From: Liopterus haemorrhoidalis
Taxonomy: Eukaryota > Arthropoda > Insecta > Coleoptera > Dytiscidae
Length of the DNA: 64,000 nucleotides
Direction: 5' to 3'
Assembly: GCA_963971575.1 (NCBI GenBank)
Contig: OZ020616.1
Location: 59,378,907 to 59,442,906 of the forward strand
The position numbers and the translations under genes are program-made. A model generated the notes under the pieces. The model did no database searches, had not been told where the DNA came from, and saw nothing but the letters and a program-made list of their open reading frames with translations. Below are positions 35,459 to 46,639 of this stretch, piece by piece (the first letter of the stretch is position 1; each line of letters starts with the position of its first letter).

Positions 35459-36968
35459 CAATTTGCAACACTTGATTTCTACTCTACATTACAAAAATCA
35501 ATTATTTTTGACAAACATGACTGGCGTAGCATATACATAGAACTACAGCGCTATCATGCAATTAAATGGCGGCCAACTAGGGAGAGAGGCGAGGAGACGA
35601 CGCGGGGCAACACCACTTAAAATGGCCGCTGAAATATACAGCTGATTTTCCAAACCATGGCCTGGATCTCGCCAGATTTGTGCATCGTATACCCCATTTC
35701 CTCCGATAGAGCTCTCCAAAGTAAGTACAACACTCTCCAAGCAAGACAAAAACGTTTAGTGTATTCAACATTTTTGCGTTATGCAATACACCCTAATATC
35801 CAAGAAACAGCACTTCGCCCCATTATCATAACTTATAATAACATGTATGTTTATAGAGCCCCCATGAATACTGTCAAAGCAACACCAGCCCTAAAGTGAA
35901 CCATCGTACTGGTAGTATCTACATGTCAAATTGCTGTTTCGAAGCTGTACCTCGGAATGCATCCAAGATGGAACTGTAATCGGACTAATCACCACTGTTT
36001 GCTAAGGAAAATGTCAGATGAAAGACATGTCACTCAGGGATGGAATGAAAACATTTAAGTTGTAATAAAGTAATAGTTGAAAGTCAGTTAAAACAATAGT
36101 CAGCTAAACGGACCTATAAATAGGGTCGGTTTTAGCATTAGGCGCTTCCAGGCGACCGCCTGATGGCGCCGGATATATTATTATTTTTATGAAATTATGT
36201 GTAGTATGTAGATATTCTATTTTATTTATTTTTATATATTTCTATTGAAAATATATATATTTAGAGGACGACGAATTGTGTTGTCCAGGGGCACCAAAGA
36301 CCCTCGCACTAGCCCGGACTGTGTATATATCCTTGTTTTATACTAATAAAACTTTGTTTTGCATGATTTTGTTGTTTTAATTTTGGTGATAATACTACTG
36401 CAAATATTATAGACATCAGAGCTATTAATTTATTAGTACAAATATGTCAAGAACGTCTTGCCGTGAATCATGGTTTTGGCCACCTCTCTACTCTCGCTGT
36501 TTTGGTACAAACACACATGTAATATATAGCTGCAATCTCTCACTGTACATATTAGTTTGCTGCGCGATGTATCCAGCATCCAAGTTTGTTTTAAAGTCCC
36601 ACAGTCTCCGACTATCTTACTTGGAGCGGTTAGTTTTGAACGTGCTTTTCATTTCGGGGCCCGAGGCAGTGAACCGAATTCGGGTTCGGCAAATGCAGTG
36701 GATTTTCATGGATAGGTATCAGTGGGGCCCCTAAAATTGCAGGGCTGCCAGCCTTCGCCTCAAATGCCTCTGTACGGTCCTGCTTCTACTGTAAAACGTA
36801 ACATATAGCTTTGAATATCGTTATAAATAATGATTGTGTTTTTTGGATTTAAATTTTTTGCGTAATTTATCAATTTGATAATTTTTTTAAGGTGCCTTTA
36901 CGTACACATGTAATATATAGGCCGATAACATGCACTTTACTCATTAATTTGGTACTTTATTTACCGGA
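35459..36968. promoter_or_regulatory. Divergent intergenic region between BRWD and the prenyltransferase gene
   Basis: Holds the likely BRWD promoter. Around 35,565-35,635 is a GC-richer stretch with aaatggcggcc and aaaatggccgc, resembling YY1/Pho sites (ATGGCGGC), common at housekeeping start sites. On the plus strand, ATG at 35,657 (context aaaccATGG) opens about 22 codons to a strong donor caaa|gtaagt; this might be a first exon of an unknown divergent transcript. A repeat-like segment lies at about 36,120-36,330. Confidence 0.35.
36440..36735 (+). pseudogene. Decayed duplicate of the prenyltransferase first exon
   Basis: The frame reads SLRLSYLERLVLNVL then diverges, against SRRLSYWERLVLNVLKTGP in the intact gene at 36,969. 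The shared stretch cacatgtaatatatag upstream of each (about 36,515 and 36,905) shows a direct duplication about 400 bp apart. The copy loses similarity before the catalytic MDGNRR and has no downstream exon. Confidence 0.65.
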
Positions 36969-37923
36969 ATGGCTTCACTAACTAACTGGACTGCAAAATA
37001 CGGCAGCCGCCGGCTCTCTTACTGGGAGCGGTTGGTTTTGAACGTGCTGAAGACGGGGCCCATACCTCGGCATGTAGCCTTCATCATGGATGGGAACCGT
37101 AGATGGGCCAGTCAACGCAATCTCGCAAACGAAATTGGCCATATCAAGGGCTACAGCTCATTTGTACTCGCACATAAATTTTGCTCAGAACTTGGCATCT
37201 CCGAAATTTCCTTCTACGCTTTCAGTATCGAGAATTTTAAAAGAAGTAAAGAAGAAGTCGACCATCTAATGAATATATTAAAACGGATCTTGGAGTACTC
37301 ACTCAAATTTGACATGTACGTATGCATATTTTATATTCGGACGCTGAATACTATAATTAGTTTTAACATTTAACAGGGAGTACAATATGAACTATGGCAT
37401 ATGTTGGAACTATTTTGGTAATATGAATCTTCTGAATGATGAGATGAAACATCTCATAACAGACCTCAGGCTGAAGACGATAAATAATAAGAAAGTCATA
37501 ATAAATGTAGGCATAGCTTATACAGCGAGGGATGAAATCACGAACAGCTTGCAAGATATCAGGCAGGGGGTGCGAGATGGCCTGATAGACCTGGAGGACG
37601 TTTCTGAAGAGCTCATCACAAGTTGTCTCTATGTCAAGAATCCCGTTGATATGTTGATCCGTACTTCCGGAGAAATGCGTTTATCCGATTTTCTACTTTG
37701 GCAGATGACAAATACTCAGTTTTATTTTTTGGACAAACTCTGGCCAGATGTGACTGCTTGGGACTTCTTCATTCAGATTCTGAAATATCAAAGAGGCTAT
37801 AAATTATGCAGCTCTATTAAATATGAAGAAAAAAATAATATTTTAAATCAAAAAATTATGAAATTTGTTGACGAAGTTAGAAAGAAGCGATTACAAACTA
37901 TGAAATCTTATTTGAAAGCTTAA
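36969..37923 (+). CDS. DHDDS: Cis-prenyltransferase, dehydrodolichyl diphosphate synthase subunit, 297 aa
   Basis: Adds isoprene units to farnesyl diphosphate to make the polyprenyl precursor of dolichol at the ER, in other animals as a complex with the NUS1/NgBR subunit. Exons 36969-37315 and 37377-37923 with a 61-bp intron; donor GACAT|gtacgt, acceptor taacag|GGAG, joined phase 2, total 894 nt. The catalytic P-loop is intact (HVAFIMDGNRRWA, Asp41), followed by GHIKGY, FYAFSIENFKRS and, near the C-terminus, MLIRTSGEMRLSDFLLWQ. The human protein is 333 aa; the C-terminal tail here is shorter. The middle (FDMEYNMNYGICWNYFGNMN) is more diverged than usual, so a lineage-specific paralogue is possible. 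Plus strand, upstream of RpL5. Confidence 0.88.
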
Positions 37924-38199
37924 ATTTTTGTTAATCTTTATTAATAGTTGAGGTGAAGGTGATCTTATATAATTAAACTGTACTTTTAATTGAATAAATT
38001 AGAAATAAAACTATTTTGGTCTTATCTACAAAATCCTAAAAAGTAATTATAATAGTTTATTTGTTCGTAAATAAATTATATAATAACGTTTCTCTACTGT
38101 AAGATGTTAAAAATAGTGTTCACAAATATTATAAAAAGTAAATGTTTTTTGATTGAATATTTTTGAATTATAATAATTTGAAAAAATTTTCCCGCTTTT

Positions 38200-38338
38200 C
38201 TAGGGGAAAAAAGTTTACTTTTTTGGCGACCATGGGCTTGCTGATGCGCACGCAGGAACTACCTTTTTGAAGTGACTGACGAGGCAGAGAATTGCCTCTC
38301 TTTCATGTCCGTAGTTTTGTGTAAATAAATTAAGTAAA
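38200..38338 (+). promoter_or_regulatory. RpL5 promoter and 5' UTR with TOP-like pyrimidine tract
   Basis: Pyrimidine runs ctacctttttg (38,258) and cctctctttc (38,294) lie shortly before the ATG, as expected for a 5'-TOP ribosomal-protein mRNA. If transcription starts at the second tract, the upstream ATG at 38,304 would open only a seven-codon ORF. Confidence 0.45.
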
Positions 38339-40468
38339 ATGGTAAGTCTTTTCTCGAAAATATATATTAAACATGGTTTGTTAGAATTTTGCCTTTCGTG
38401 TTTAATATAATTTCCTGAAATTTATTTTGTAATAATTGTGATGTTTGAAGATTTTGTTTGTTGAAATGTGTTTTCAACATGTCGGCTATGTCTCACGTGT
38501 AACATATTTACACATCAATAGTTTTTTTAAAAATGATATGTGTGGTTCTTAAGTGCACAGTGTTAATTAATTTTCCAATTTACAGGGATTCGTTAAAGTT
38601 GTGAAAAATAAACAGTACTTTAAGCGTTATCAAGTTAAGTTCAAGAGGCGTCGTGAAGGAAAGACAGATTATTATGCTCGCAAACGTTTAATTGTACAGG
38701 ATAAGAATAAGTATAATACTCCTAAGTACCGTCTGATCGTGAGACTGTCAAACAGGGACATCACATGTCAGGTATGTACACTTTGTGACATTTCTTATTG
38801 TCTCTTTGTACTGAATGAAGCACATGTTAGGTGGCCTATTCGCGCATTGAGGGTGACAAGATTGTGTGTGCTGCCTACTCACACGAACTGCCCCGTTATG
38901 GTGTCAAAGTTGGTCTGACCAACTACGCTGCTGCTTACTGTACCGGTCTTCTCTTGGCCAGACGTCTGCTTAAGAAGTTGGGTCTGGATCAGCACTACCA
39001 TGGACAGACTGAGGTCACCGGGGAGGAGTACAACGTTGAGGCTCTCGATAATGGACCAGGTGCTTTCAGGTATAACATGTGAAATTTGAAATGTAACGAA
39101 AACAAATCAAACATGATGACTTTTTGACACATGCGCGTCATCTGATGGGTGATTTCCGGAGTGTTCCGATGGACCGTAGTTCATGTTCTATGAATTACGA
39201 CAACCGGAGGAGTGCCTGGTTCACCAACCACTGATTATATTGTGTCTCTGATTATCCTATTAATTTCGAAAACATGCGGAAGCCCTTGTACGATACTTAA
39301 ATATTGATTACGTCTCTAGGTGTTACCTTGACGTTGGTCTTAATCGTACGACTACTGGGGCCCGCGTGTTCGGAGCCATGAAAGGCGCCGTTGATGGCGG
39401 TCTCAACATTCCGCACTCGACCAAGCGTTTCCCTGGTTACGACAACGAGGGCAAGAGCTTCAACGCAGAGGTACACAAAGCGCATATTATGGGCAAACAC
39501 GTTGCTGATTATATGCGCTCTTTGGAAGAGGAAGACCCAGAAGCTTTCAAGAGACAATTCAGCCAGTACATCAAGCTGGGAATCAACGCTGACCAGGTAG
39601 GTTACTTCACGCACATCAAAATACAATAAATAAGTAATAATAATAATAAATAAATTTTATTTGCTATTTTTTTTATAAACTATTTAATGAATTAATAGGT
39701 TGGGGGGGGGGGGCTAGGGGACTGATACTGTTCAGTTGCGAAGATTTCATTACTAATTAACTTGATCAATAACTTGTTAATTTAAGGTTTTACTGTACGT
39801 CCAACCAAATTACTGGACGATCCGTCAATGAGCATTCAGTGTCGAAGTTGGACTACATTATTCACCCATTCTGTTTAAATTAATACTAAGTTTACATTCA
39901 GTATTTATAATGAGTGGGGCACATCTTTATATTATTCTTATGCTCTTTTGTAAACAATGGGTTTTAAAATATCCAAACTGTATTGTATTGTATATTAAAA
40001 TAACCAATTGCTTCGTTTGCCCGAACTCGTCCGAGGAATAACGAAAATCTGTTGCTAACTTAATATTTGTTATCAGCTCATTGGCGTGTGGAGAAAAACA
40101 GTGTCCATTTAATAATTAAATTCGTATTGGGTAATAAAATTAGAATGTACGCCTATGTGTACATGTACTTGGAAATAAGTTTGATATGTAAATGTTTCTG
40201 TCAAGTATTATATAACTTTCAGGAATTAATGATTGCACTGTAGTTTAAATAATTGTGTTTTGGGCAGGTTGAGACCATTTACAAAAAGGCGCACGCTGCT
40301 ATTAGAGAAGACCCAAGCCCGAGCGAAGCGAAGAAAGAGCCATCCGAACCGAAGAAGGTGAAGAGATGGAATCGCGCCAAGCTCACATTATCCGAACGCA
40401 AGAACCGTGTCGCTCAGAAGAAGGCCTCTTTCCTGCAGAAACTGGAGGCTGGACAACAGGAGGCATAA
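38339..40468 (+). CDS. RpL5: 60S ribosomal protein L5 (uL18), 301 aa, five exons
   Basis: Binds 5S rRNA and carries it into the large subunit. Exons: 38339-38341 (ATG only), 38586-38771, 38831-39069, 39320-39596, 40268-40468; the sum is 906 nt in frame, and all introns are GT-AG. Protein landmarks: [20 protein letters not shown] at the start, [63 protein letters not shown] and a Lys-rich tail ending [10 protein letters not shown]. Length matches the family (human 297 aa). A first exon coding only Met is typical of ribosomal protein genes. A poly(A) signal-like aataaatta follows at about 40,499. The TRUB2 gene converges from the right. Confidence 0.98.
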
Positions 40469-40578
40469 GTTTTCTACGTATTATAAAATATATTGGGTAA
40501 ATAAATTATCCTACAAAATTATGTTTTATTTCTATTTTTCCTGCTGTTTTTAAAGATAAGGCAGTTTCCTGATAAATA

Positions 40579-43029
40579 CTATATTTTTTGTAATGCTATT
40601 TTTTGTTTTGATACAATTTTTTGTTCTTCTATAACCTGATTACATTTATTCATCTTATCTAGGATGTGTTGCAGTTGGAAATGTTTAGGTAATAAGGCAT
40701 CTTCGGCAGTGAAATAGCTGTGTCGGATGCAGTTTACGGCTGTGCAGTTCGCTGTTGATTTCATCTGCATTCCTATGTCGTGTATCAATGTTTTCAGGTA
40801 CATCTCATATTCGTTTATACACTGGACTTCTGTAAAATAAATTAATCATTAATATTTTGATAAAAATTACCTTTTTGTTAACACTGTTTACTATGTACTC
40901 TATTTGGGTTTCATGTCTCTTGTATTAAATATTAATTTAATCCTCAACACAAATTTTAGATTTAAGTTTAAGAATAAAGACTTACTCCGTAAGCAAAATT
41001 GAAATGGTGTCGCATAAATGAAATATATATGAAAAAGTTTACACAAAAATCAGTGGAAGGCGTAATTCTAGGACAGATGGTTGGGTCATATTAAAAATAC
41101 GAAATGAAAAGAATTTATGAAGATAGAAAATCAAGTAAAAGAAAAATAGGATGTCCGAGAAAACCATAGGAGTAAGATGGTCTGTGTCAAATAGCAATCG
41201 ATGCTGACGGCTACAAAATTAACTAAAAGCGTGGGATGAAAAAGAAATTTACGTTTAGAGAAGAAATTTCAAAATAAAACTAACCAAATATACAGCAAGA
41301 CGTTGATTTAGAATTAAGTAAGTATCAAAATTATATGAATACTCCTTACAGGTAGTTAACGCGGAAGACAGTTTTTTTTTTTTTACTTCAATGGCAAAAA
41401 ACAAGTCCACGCATTCTCATCATATACAATTGAGAAGTGTAACTCAATACTGCAGTACAGTTTGAACTTATTACGTATATTTAAGTGTTGAATTTTTGTT
41501 AGAATATCGACAGAAGTTGTGAAAAATTATAAAAGCAGAACAAATTGTGTTTTTGCTGTCATTTAAGAAAGGACTAAGATAGGCATCTTGGTTATTTTAC
41601 TTTTCATAAGAAAAAAGACCAATCTTTCGCGAGATGATTCTGTACAACTTTATACATGTGTAGCGCTTAAAAATTAAAAAATGTCTCAAATATTTACTCC
41701 CATTTTAATAAAATAAAAACGTATTGTACTTAAAATAACCTGTTCCAAATCGACTACAAGTACCACTTACGTATATTTCATTCGATCGCCACCGGTAATG
41801 TCAATTTTTTTTTGTAGCGAGCGTTTTCCGCATTTCAAAAATTCATACTGAGGAAATGCGATTTGCAAAATATCAAACCAATATTAATATTACCTATTGT
41901 AAAGTTGGGTGGTTCAAAGTGGATGCATTTTATTCCATAGAGCAGTGGAATTTTTGAGTTGACTGGTCTGATTGGACCTTGGAGCGCCAGTTCATATCCC
42001 GCTTGAGAATTCATATCGACTCCACATAATCTGAAATATTAGTTACTTTAAAAATTATCGTACACAGGTTGTCTATGATCGTACACCAAAGACGTCGGAA
42101 TTCCAAAAATTTTCAAGATTTTTTTTTTAATTAGAAAATTTTTCTAAAATTTAAGAAAATATTTTGTTTTTGTTTTGGAATAAGTAGGCTTATAGAATGT
42201 TATTTTAAATCAGGCATCTGTCAAAATGAAAGTTAACTTAAAATTCCTGTGAATATTTTAATACTATGACCGAGAAAGAAATAAAGAAAAATACATACTC
42301 AAACATTTTATCCTGATGGCTGGACTGCATGTGGGCCAATAATCTATCAATGTTGTCACGTTTCACATGGTTGTACGTAGACCGTTCCATAACGGCACCA
42401 TCTTCAGAATAGTCATCTGTAGCCTCTCCGAACCTGCCACATATCCTGTAGGCTCTTGTTGGCTTCGCTTGCCGGATCTGGAAGACTTTTCTGGTACCCT
42501 CATTGATTCCATACACTATAAATGGAGAGAGACGAAGAAAATGCTTTAATTATTTATTTTACATCTTACGCATTACTCCAGTGGATTGTGAGCCGAGGTA
42601 GGTACACCAGGTTACTCGTACATCGATGGGTTGATACCTGGGGCCCACCACCAAAGGGTGGTCTGCATAACTCTCACCCACATTCACCGTCAGTTTCTTG
42701 TTCGTTTCCCCCTCAATACTCACATGTTTGGCGATGGGACGCGTTTTTAATTCGTTTAATTCTGAAACAGAACGCCACTGGTGATATCACGCATGCGTTA
42801 AACGTCTGTTAAAATTGGTTAAAAATCATTTGTAATACGAGTACAGTGTTTATTTTCGTAATTACCCTTGCCAAAGGTGATTTTAATAGTGCAGTGTAAG
42901 TTATTTACCTTTACATATATTTGTTATTAACTTTTTACGTATTTGGTTGCTAGTCACCCCGGCCGGCTTATAAACACAAACCACACCATTTAAAGCGTTC
43001 CAGATGATGCGACTGTCACTTATTAACAT
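40579..43029 (-). CDS. TRUB2: TRUB2-type (mitochondrial) pseudouridine synthase, 305 aa, five exons
   Basis: TruB-family RNA pseudouridine synthase; the human TRUB2 protein modifies mitochondrial mRNA. Exons (minus): 43029-42909, 42761-42570, 42515-42299, 42030-41894, 40829-40579; the sum is 918 nt in frame. The first exon is short and starts MLISDSRIIWNALNGVVCVY, followed by the motif I sequence KPAGVTSNQIRKKL. Later landmarks: HPLVVGPRYQ, LLYGIKCIHFEPPNFTIEVQ and LIHDIGMQMKSTANCTAV, all in the TRUB2 order; FGEATDDYSEDGAVMERSTY matches the GKATDDFREDG region of TRUB2. Oddity: where TruB enzymes have the catalytic Asp (LDP/LDA then GVL), this protein reads YLGSQSTGVM, with Gly. It may be inactive or unusually diverged. 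The last exon lies 110 bp from the RpL5 stop. Confidence 0.9.
41050..41290 (+). pseudogene. LINE ORF2 tail relic in a TRUB2 intron
   Basis: Broken frames give a pattern such as GWVILKI, KIGCPRKP and MVCVK, resembling the WxGHxxR ... GRPRKTW tail of LINE ORF2. Stops and frameshifts throughout. It lies in the intron between exons 4 and 5. Confidence 0.4.
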
Positions 43030-43369
43030 GTTTATTAGTTTTACTGTCAATTTTATGTCATACACGGTCTTTTAAATATGTTTTCTTTGAAAATTTCTCA
43101 CTAAGAATTTGAGGTTGTGACGACTCAAGTTATTTGAAAATATGATTAGTTTTTTCGTCTAGAAACTGGAGAAAACGGTATGTTTATTTTTTAAAATTGG
43201 CAAAAATAGATCCTGTATAGTTAGCCTTTATATTTAAATATTTCTTCAGTTCCGGTATTAATAAAAAAAAGGAACTATCGTAACGCCACTGTTTGGAGCA
43301 TGCGTGTTTTATGTCGCATTTAATTTAATTTAAAAACAGAACCGCGGCAATATTGTGTTTATTTTTGTA
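43030..43369. promoter_or_regulatory. Short divergent region between TRUB2 and the Lys/Cys ORF
   Basis: Only about 340 bp separate the TRUB2 start from the acceptor-like tttttgtag at 43,369. A donor-like aaaacg|gtatgt occurs at 43,178, so a non-coding first exon of the plus-strand gene may lie at about 43,100-43,178. No ATG in the right frame was found here. Confidence 0.35.
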
Positions 43370-44629
43370 GGAGTCCATGCGATAGCCGGTCTGCTATATC
43401 CAGAAGGTGGTGAAACGTCTGAAACAGAAAGTGGTGCAACAGGACAAGAAGAGGAGGCAGCCCCTGGTGAACCGGCGGAAAAACGTACAAAACGATCGCG
43501 ATCGCCTTCACCTGTAAAAGAGTCGGATACAAAACCATCAGATACTGGAAAAGAATCGTCTGAAAAACCTAGATCGTCTCTTAAAGACTCTATTTCAAAA
43601 ACAGGTAAAAAAGTATCTGTAGCACAACCTACCGACTCTGAAAAAGATTCAAAACAGGCATCTGCTAAAGGATCTGTTTCAAAACCAGGATCTATAAAAG
43701 ACTCTGACGTTAAACCGAGGAAATCAGATGCAAAATCAGATAAATCAGGAGTAAAAGCAGATAAATCAGGGGATACAGCAGATAAATCAGAGGGAAAAGC
43801 AGATAAATCAGGAGGAAAAGCAGATAAATCAGACACAAAATCAGAAAAATCAGAAGCAAAATCAGATAAATCTAAGGAAAAAGCAGGAACCCCTGGCGAG
43901 AAGACCAGCGAGGCTGTTGATGAAAGTAAAAAAGATATCTGTGCAGCATCCAAACATAGCTGTGCTGCTTTAAGTGAACATATTAGTGAATCCCAAGCGC
44001 ACATCTGTGCTCTTTTATCTAAAGTACAGTCACAGAAAGATCACGTCTGCGGACTTGTTTCTAAAGCACAATCAGAGAAGCAAACGGCACACGTATGTGT
44101 ATCTAAAGCGCAATCAGAGAAAATAATAAACACTCTGACATATAGTACTGCTCCTAGTAAATGTACAGTACGTGAAAAGTGTATTTCGAAAGCTTCTAAA
44201 GAAATCTGTTCATCGAGACCTTCGATTTTAAAGAAATCAGTCGGTTCTATACGAAGAGTACCTTCCATTTGTCACAAGAGTTCTATCTGTACAAAACCAC
44301 GTATTAAAAAACCAGGGCTTCTAGCTAAAAAATCTACTCGTTCAAAGATTTGTGGAAGTAAAACTTCAGCTTGTAAAACTGCTTCAGTTTGTAAAACTGC
44401 TTCAGTTTGTAAAACTGCTTCAGCTTGTAAAACTGCCGATAAACAAATTTTGACGAAAGCTGAAACTAAAAGTGCTTGCACAACAACGCAGTCTAAAGTA
44501 GCTGGCTCGCAGTGTTCGTCGAGAGCAGGAAGTCAGAGATCTGTGAGTGTACGGGAGACCGGAAGTAAACCTATTAAGAAAGGAAAGTGTACCTCTGGTA
44601 ACTGCGGTGGAAAAAAGAGAAATGGCTGA
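43370..44629 (+). CDS. Low-complexity Lys/Ser then Cys-rich protein, N-terminus missing
   Basis: An open frame of about 420 codons follows an acceptor tttttgtag|GAGTCC and starts VHAIAGLLYPEGGETSETES. It then has an RS-like patch (KRTKRSRSPSP), about nine repeats of the type KADKSGG (43,730-43,875), and a Cys-rich second half (CAALSEH, CVSKAQSEK, three CKTAS units at 44,371-44,430), ending TSGNCGGKKRNG. It contains no methionine codon, so the start must be on an upstream exon that I could not find, or be non-AUG. The Lys/Cys repeat style recalls insect sperm-tail proteins such as the mst101 type, but there is no homology I can name. Its stop TGA overlaps the ATG of the next ORF by 8 nt. Confidence 0.55.
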   Translation, partial: GVHAIAGLLYPEGGETSETESGATGQEEEAAPGEPAEKRTKRSRSPSPVKESDTKPSDTGKESSEKPRSSLKDSISKTGKKVSVAQPTDSEKDSKQASAKGSVSKPGSIKDSDVKPRKSDAKSDKSGVKADKSGDTADKSEGKADKSGGKADKSDTKSEKSEAKSDKSKEKAGTPGEKTSEAVDESKKDICAASKHSCAALSEHISESQAHICALLSKVQSQKDHVCGLVSKAQSEKQTAHVCVSKAQSEKIINTLTYSTAPSKCTVREKCISKASKEICSSRPSILKKSVGSIRRVPSICHKSSICTKPRIKKPGLLAKKSTRSKICGSKTSACKTASVCKTASVCKTASACKTADKQILTKAETKSACTTTQSKVAGSQCSSRAGSQRSVSVRETGSKPIKKGKCTSGNCGGKKRNG

Positions 44630-44775
44630 AGCTGTATTACAGAAATTGAAGAATGTGATCATCGATTCCAGTGGCACGTTCAAGTATATTTTGATCAAGG
44701 TGTGGGGCCAGGAAGTCGGAGGAAAGGAGCCCTGCAAAATGATTGTTCGCGGATACGCCTCATGTCCTTACCATT
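44622..44775 (+). CDS. Janus/PHPT1-type phosphohistidine phosphatase, N-terminal exon only
   Basis: ATG at 44622 (context gaaATGG) begins MAEAVLQKLKNVIIDSSGTF, followed by KYILIKVWG, GGKEPCKMIVRGY and PYH, the N-terminal half of the PHPT1/janus fold (FKYVLI and VRGYxxxxYH in the family; the final His matches the catalytic His position). The exon ends at a donor CATT|gtgagt. The C-terminal half (family motif with the CLGGGRI block) was not found on the plus strand to 48.4 kb, so the gene is either split by a long intron running under the arrestin gene or broken. The start overlaps the preceding ORF stop in ATGGCTGA. Confidence 0.7.
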
Positions 44776-46151
44776 GTGAGTAATTTATATAAATTATATT
44801 CTGTTTCCTACTATATCTGACTATTTTTGATTATTTTGTAATTTATAATGTTCGTACAAGTATGAAAATGATGCAGGCCTATAGTCCTTTCTGAATTCAA
44901 TGAATTTAGGGAAAATTTTAAAAATGGTTTTAAATAAAGAGTTTAAGAAAAAACCTATCAGAACATTAAAGTTTATAAACTCATATAGTGTTCGAGCGTG
45001 TTGTGTTTTTTTTTTTTTTTTTTATTTTGTTTATAGACCAATTTTAGTGTGGGGAGTCTAAAAAATATATTTAAAACGCCCTCTCATTCAACGTTTGTTT
45101 TGAAATATGGTCATTTTTTTAAAATTTATTAAAAAACGGTAAACCGTAGCTTGCAATGGAGATTATTTTTGAGATCTCCGACTCAAAATACATAAATATA
45201 CACATTTTGAAGTAAATTAGAGAGAAAAAATATTTGCTCTAAAATCAAAAAAATCATAAGGGGTACCCCTTACATTGTTTACGTTTTTTACATTGTTTAC
45301 AAGAGTTTTGTGTTTACTTTACACCAATTGTTTACGCGTCAACAATGAAGTAACTTCCATCATGTAACTTTCGCGCTCATCTATGCTTTTCAATAGAAAT
45401 GTTGCGTTAAATTCAGAATTTTATATTGTAATTAATTACTGTTTAAAAAATATTAAGAAAAGTTAAATATATAAGAAAGTAACACGATTTTGAAAAATTT
45501 AATACTTAAGCTCTGATTTTTCTCTTGTATATAATTTTTTTAAGTGCTCATCACCAAATTAAAAAAAGAAAAAGTAAAAGAAATTAGTAATGGGCTAATG
45601 AAAGACATTTGTTTATTTAATTTTTCTGTTTCAACATTACATTTATTATTTTCTTTACACATAGTGAGTTATTTACATGAGATTTACAGTAGTGTACATA
45701 TATGAAAATAGTTAGATTTGTGTGTTAGGTGTGCTGTGTAATTGACTATATTGGTTAATGTTGATACCGCCTCTACCGGCGTGGTTCTCCCGCCTCCCGG
45801 GGGTCTCACCTCCGATAGATTTCTCTGGGGACGGTATCGCGGTATGTTCTCAACTGCATGATTGCTCCCGAGTTTTTATCGATTTTATTTCACATCTTTA
45901 ATTAACGTTTTTTATACACCTTAAAAAATTTATTAAGTGTGAAAGTTCACACATTTCAGGGTTTCGTTGGTATTTAGTAATTGAAAGAGACCAATATTAT
46001 TTTAGAATTAATATCAAATTAAATTAAACATTATAATAACATTAAATAAAATAAAATAATAATATTATTTTAGAATTAATACCGGATTAAGGATTAAGGC
46101 CTTAGGCTGAATGGATAGAATGGCCATAAATCAAAGTAATGAGTATAAAAA
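44776..46151. other. Gene-free stretch after the janus exon
   Basis: Holds a T run (about 45,008), a relic of the right end of the hAT-BED element (about 45,270-45,378), a GC-richer unidentified block at about 45,750-45,860 (ctcccgcctcccgggggtct) and a SINE 3'-end fragment at about 45,935-45,990. No second janus exon seen. Confidence 0.45.
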
Positions 46152-46636
46152 TTTATGTGAAGTGTGAATTTTCACACATTTCAGGGTTTCGCAGGTATTT
46201 AGTAAGTGAATGATGATTATTTGGGATGCCAAAACAAATTTTATGTTATATTATTTTTGTTAATTTTAATTAGAATGCCTAATACCATTTATTTAGGTGT
46301 CTAAATATGTGCAGTATTTTTTTTTATATAGTAAGGTTCATTAAAATTTTGAAAATTGCGCCTATGGCTTCCATTGGTTGTTTTAAGTCATAATTCCGAT
46401 TCGAAATTCTGATTTCGTGTATTCAATTTCAACAATTTTCACTGGTTATTAAACTTACGCTTTTAAAAATTAAATGCAACATTTGCCCAAATATAACTAG
46501 AATTTTGAAAAAATAATTTAAACAAAATAAAAATGCAAAAAAAAAAACAGAAAAAATAAAATTGACTCGAGATCGGAACCGTAGTTTGCAAATTAGGACG
46601 CGAGATCGCTAACCATTGCACCATCAAAGCATGCTG
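46152..46636 (-). mobile_element. tRNA-derived SINE, full-length copy (minus)
   Basis: The minus strand starts with a tRNA-like head: A-box-like tggtgcaatggttagcg near 46,620 and B-box-like ggttccgatctcg near 46,575. The body is the same as at 9,796, and the element ends gtgtgaaaattcacacttca. The head differs somewhat from the 9.8 kb copy but has the same box spacing. Confidence 0.75.
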
Positions 46637-46639
46637 GGT

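Noticed and set aside
43330..44004. A 224-codon minus-strand ORF rich in LSAFPPDLSAF-type repeats
   Set aside because: Antisense of the KADKSGG repeats of the plus-strand ORF; repeat sequence without stops in one strand readily opens the other.
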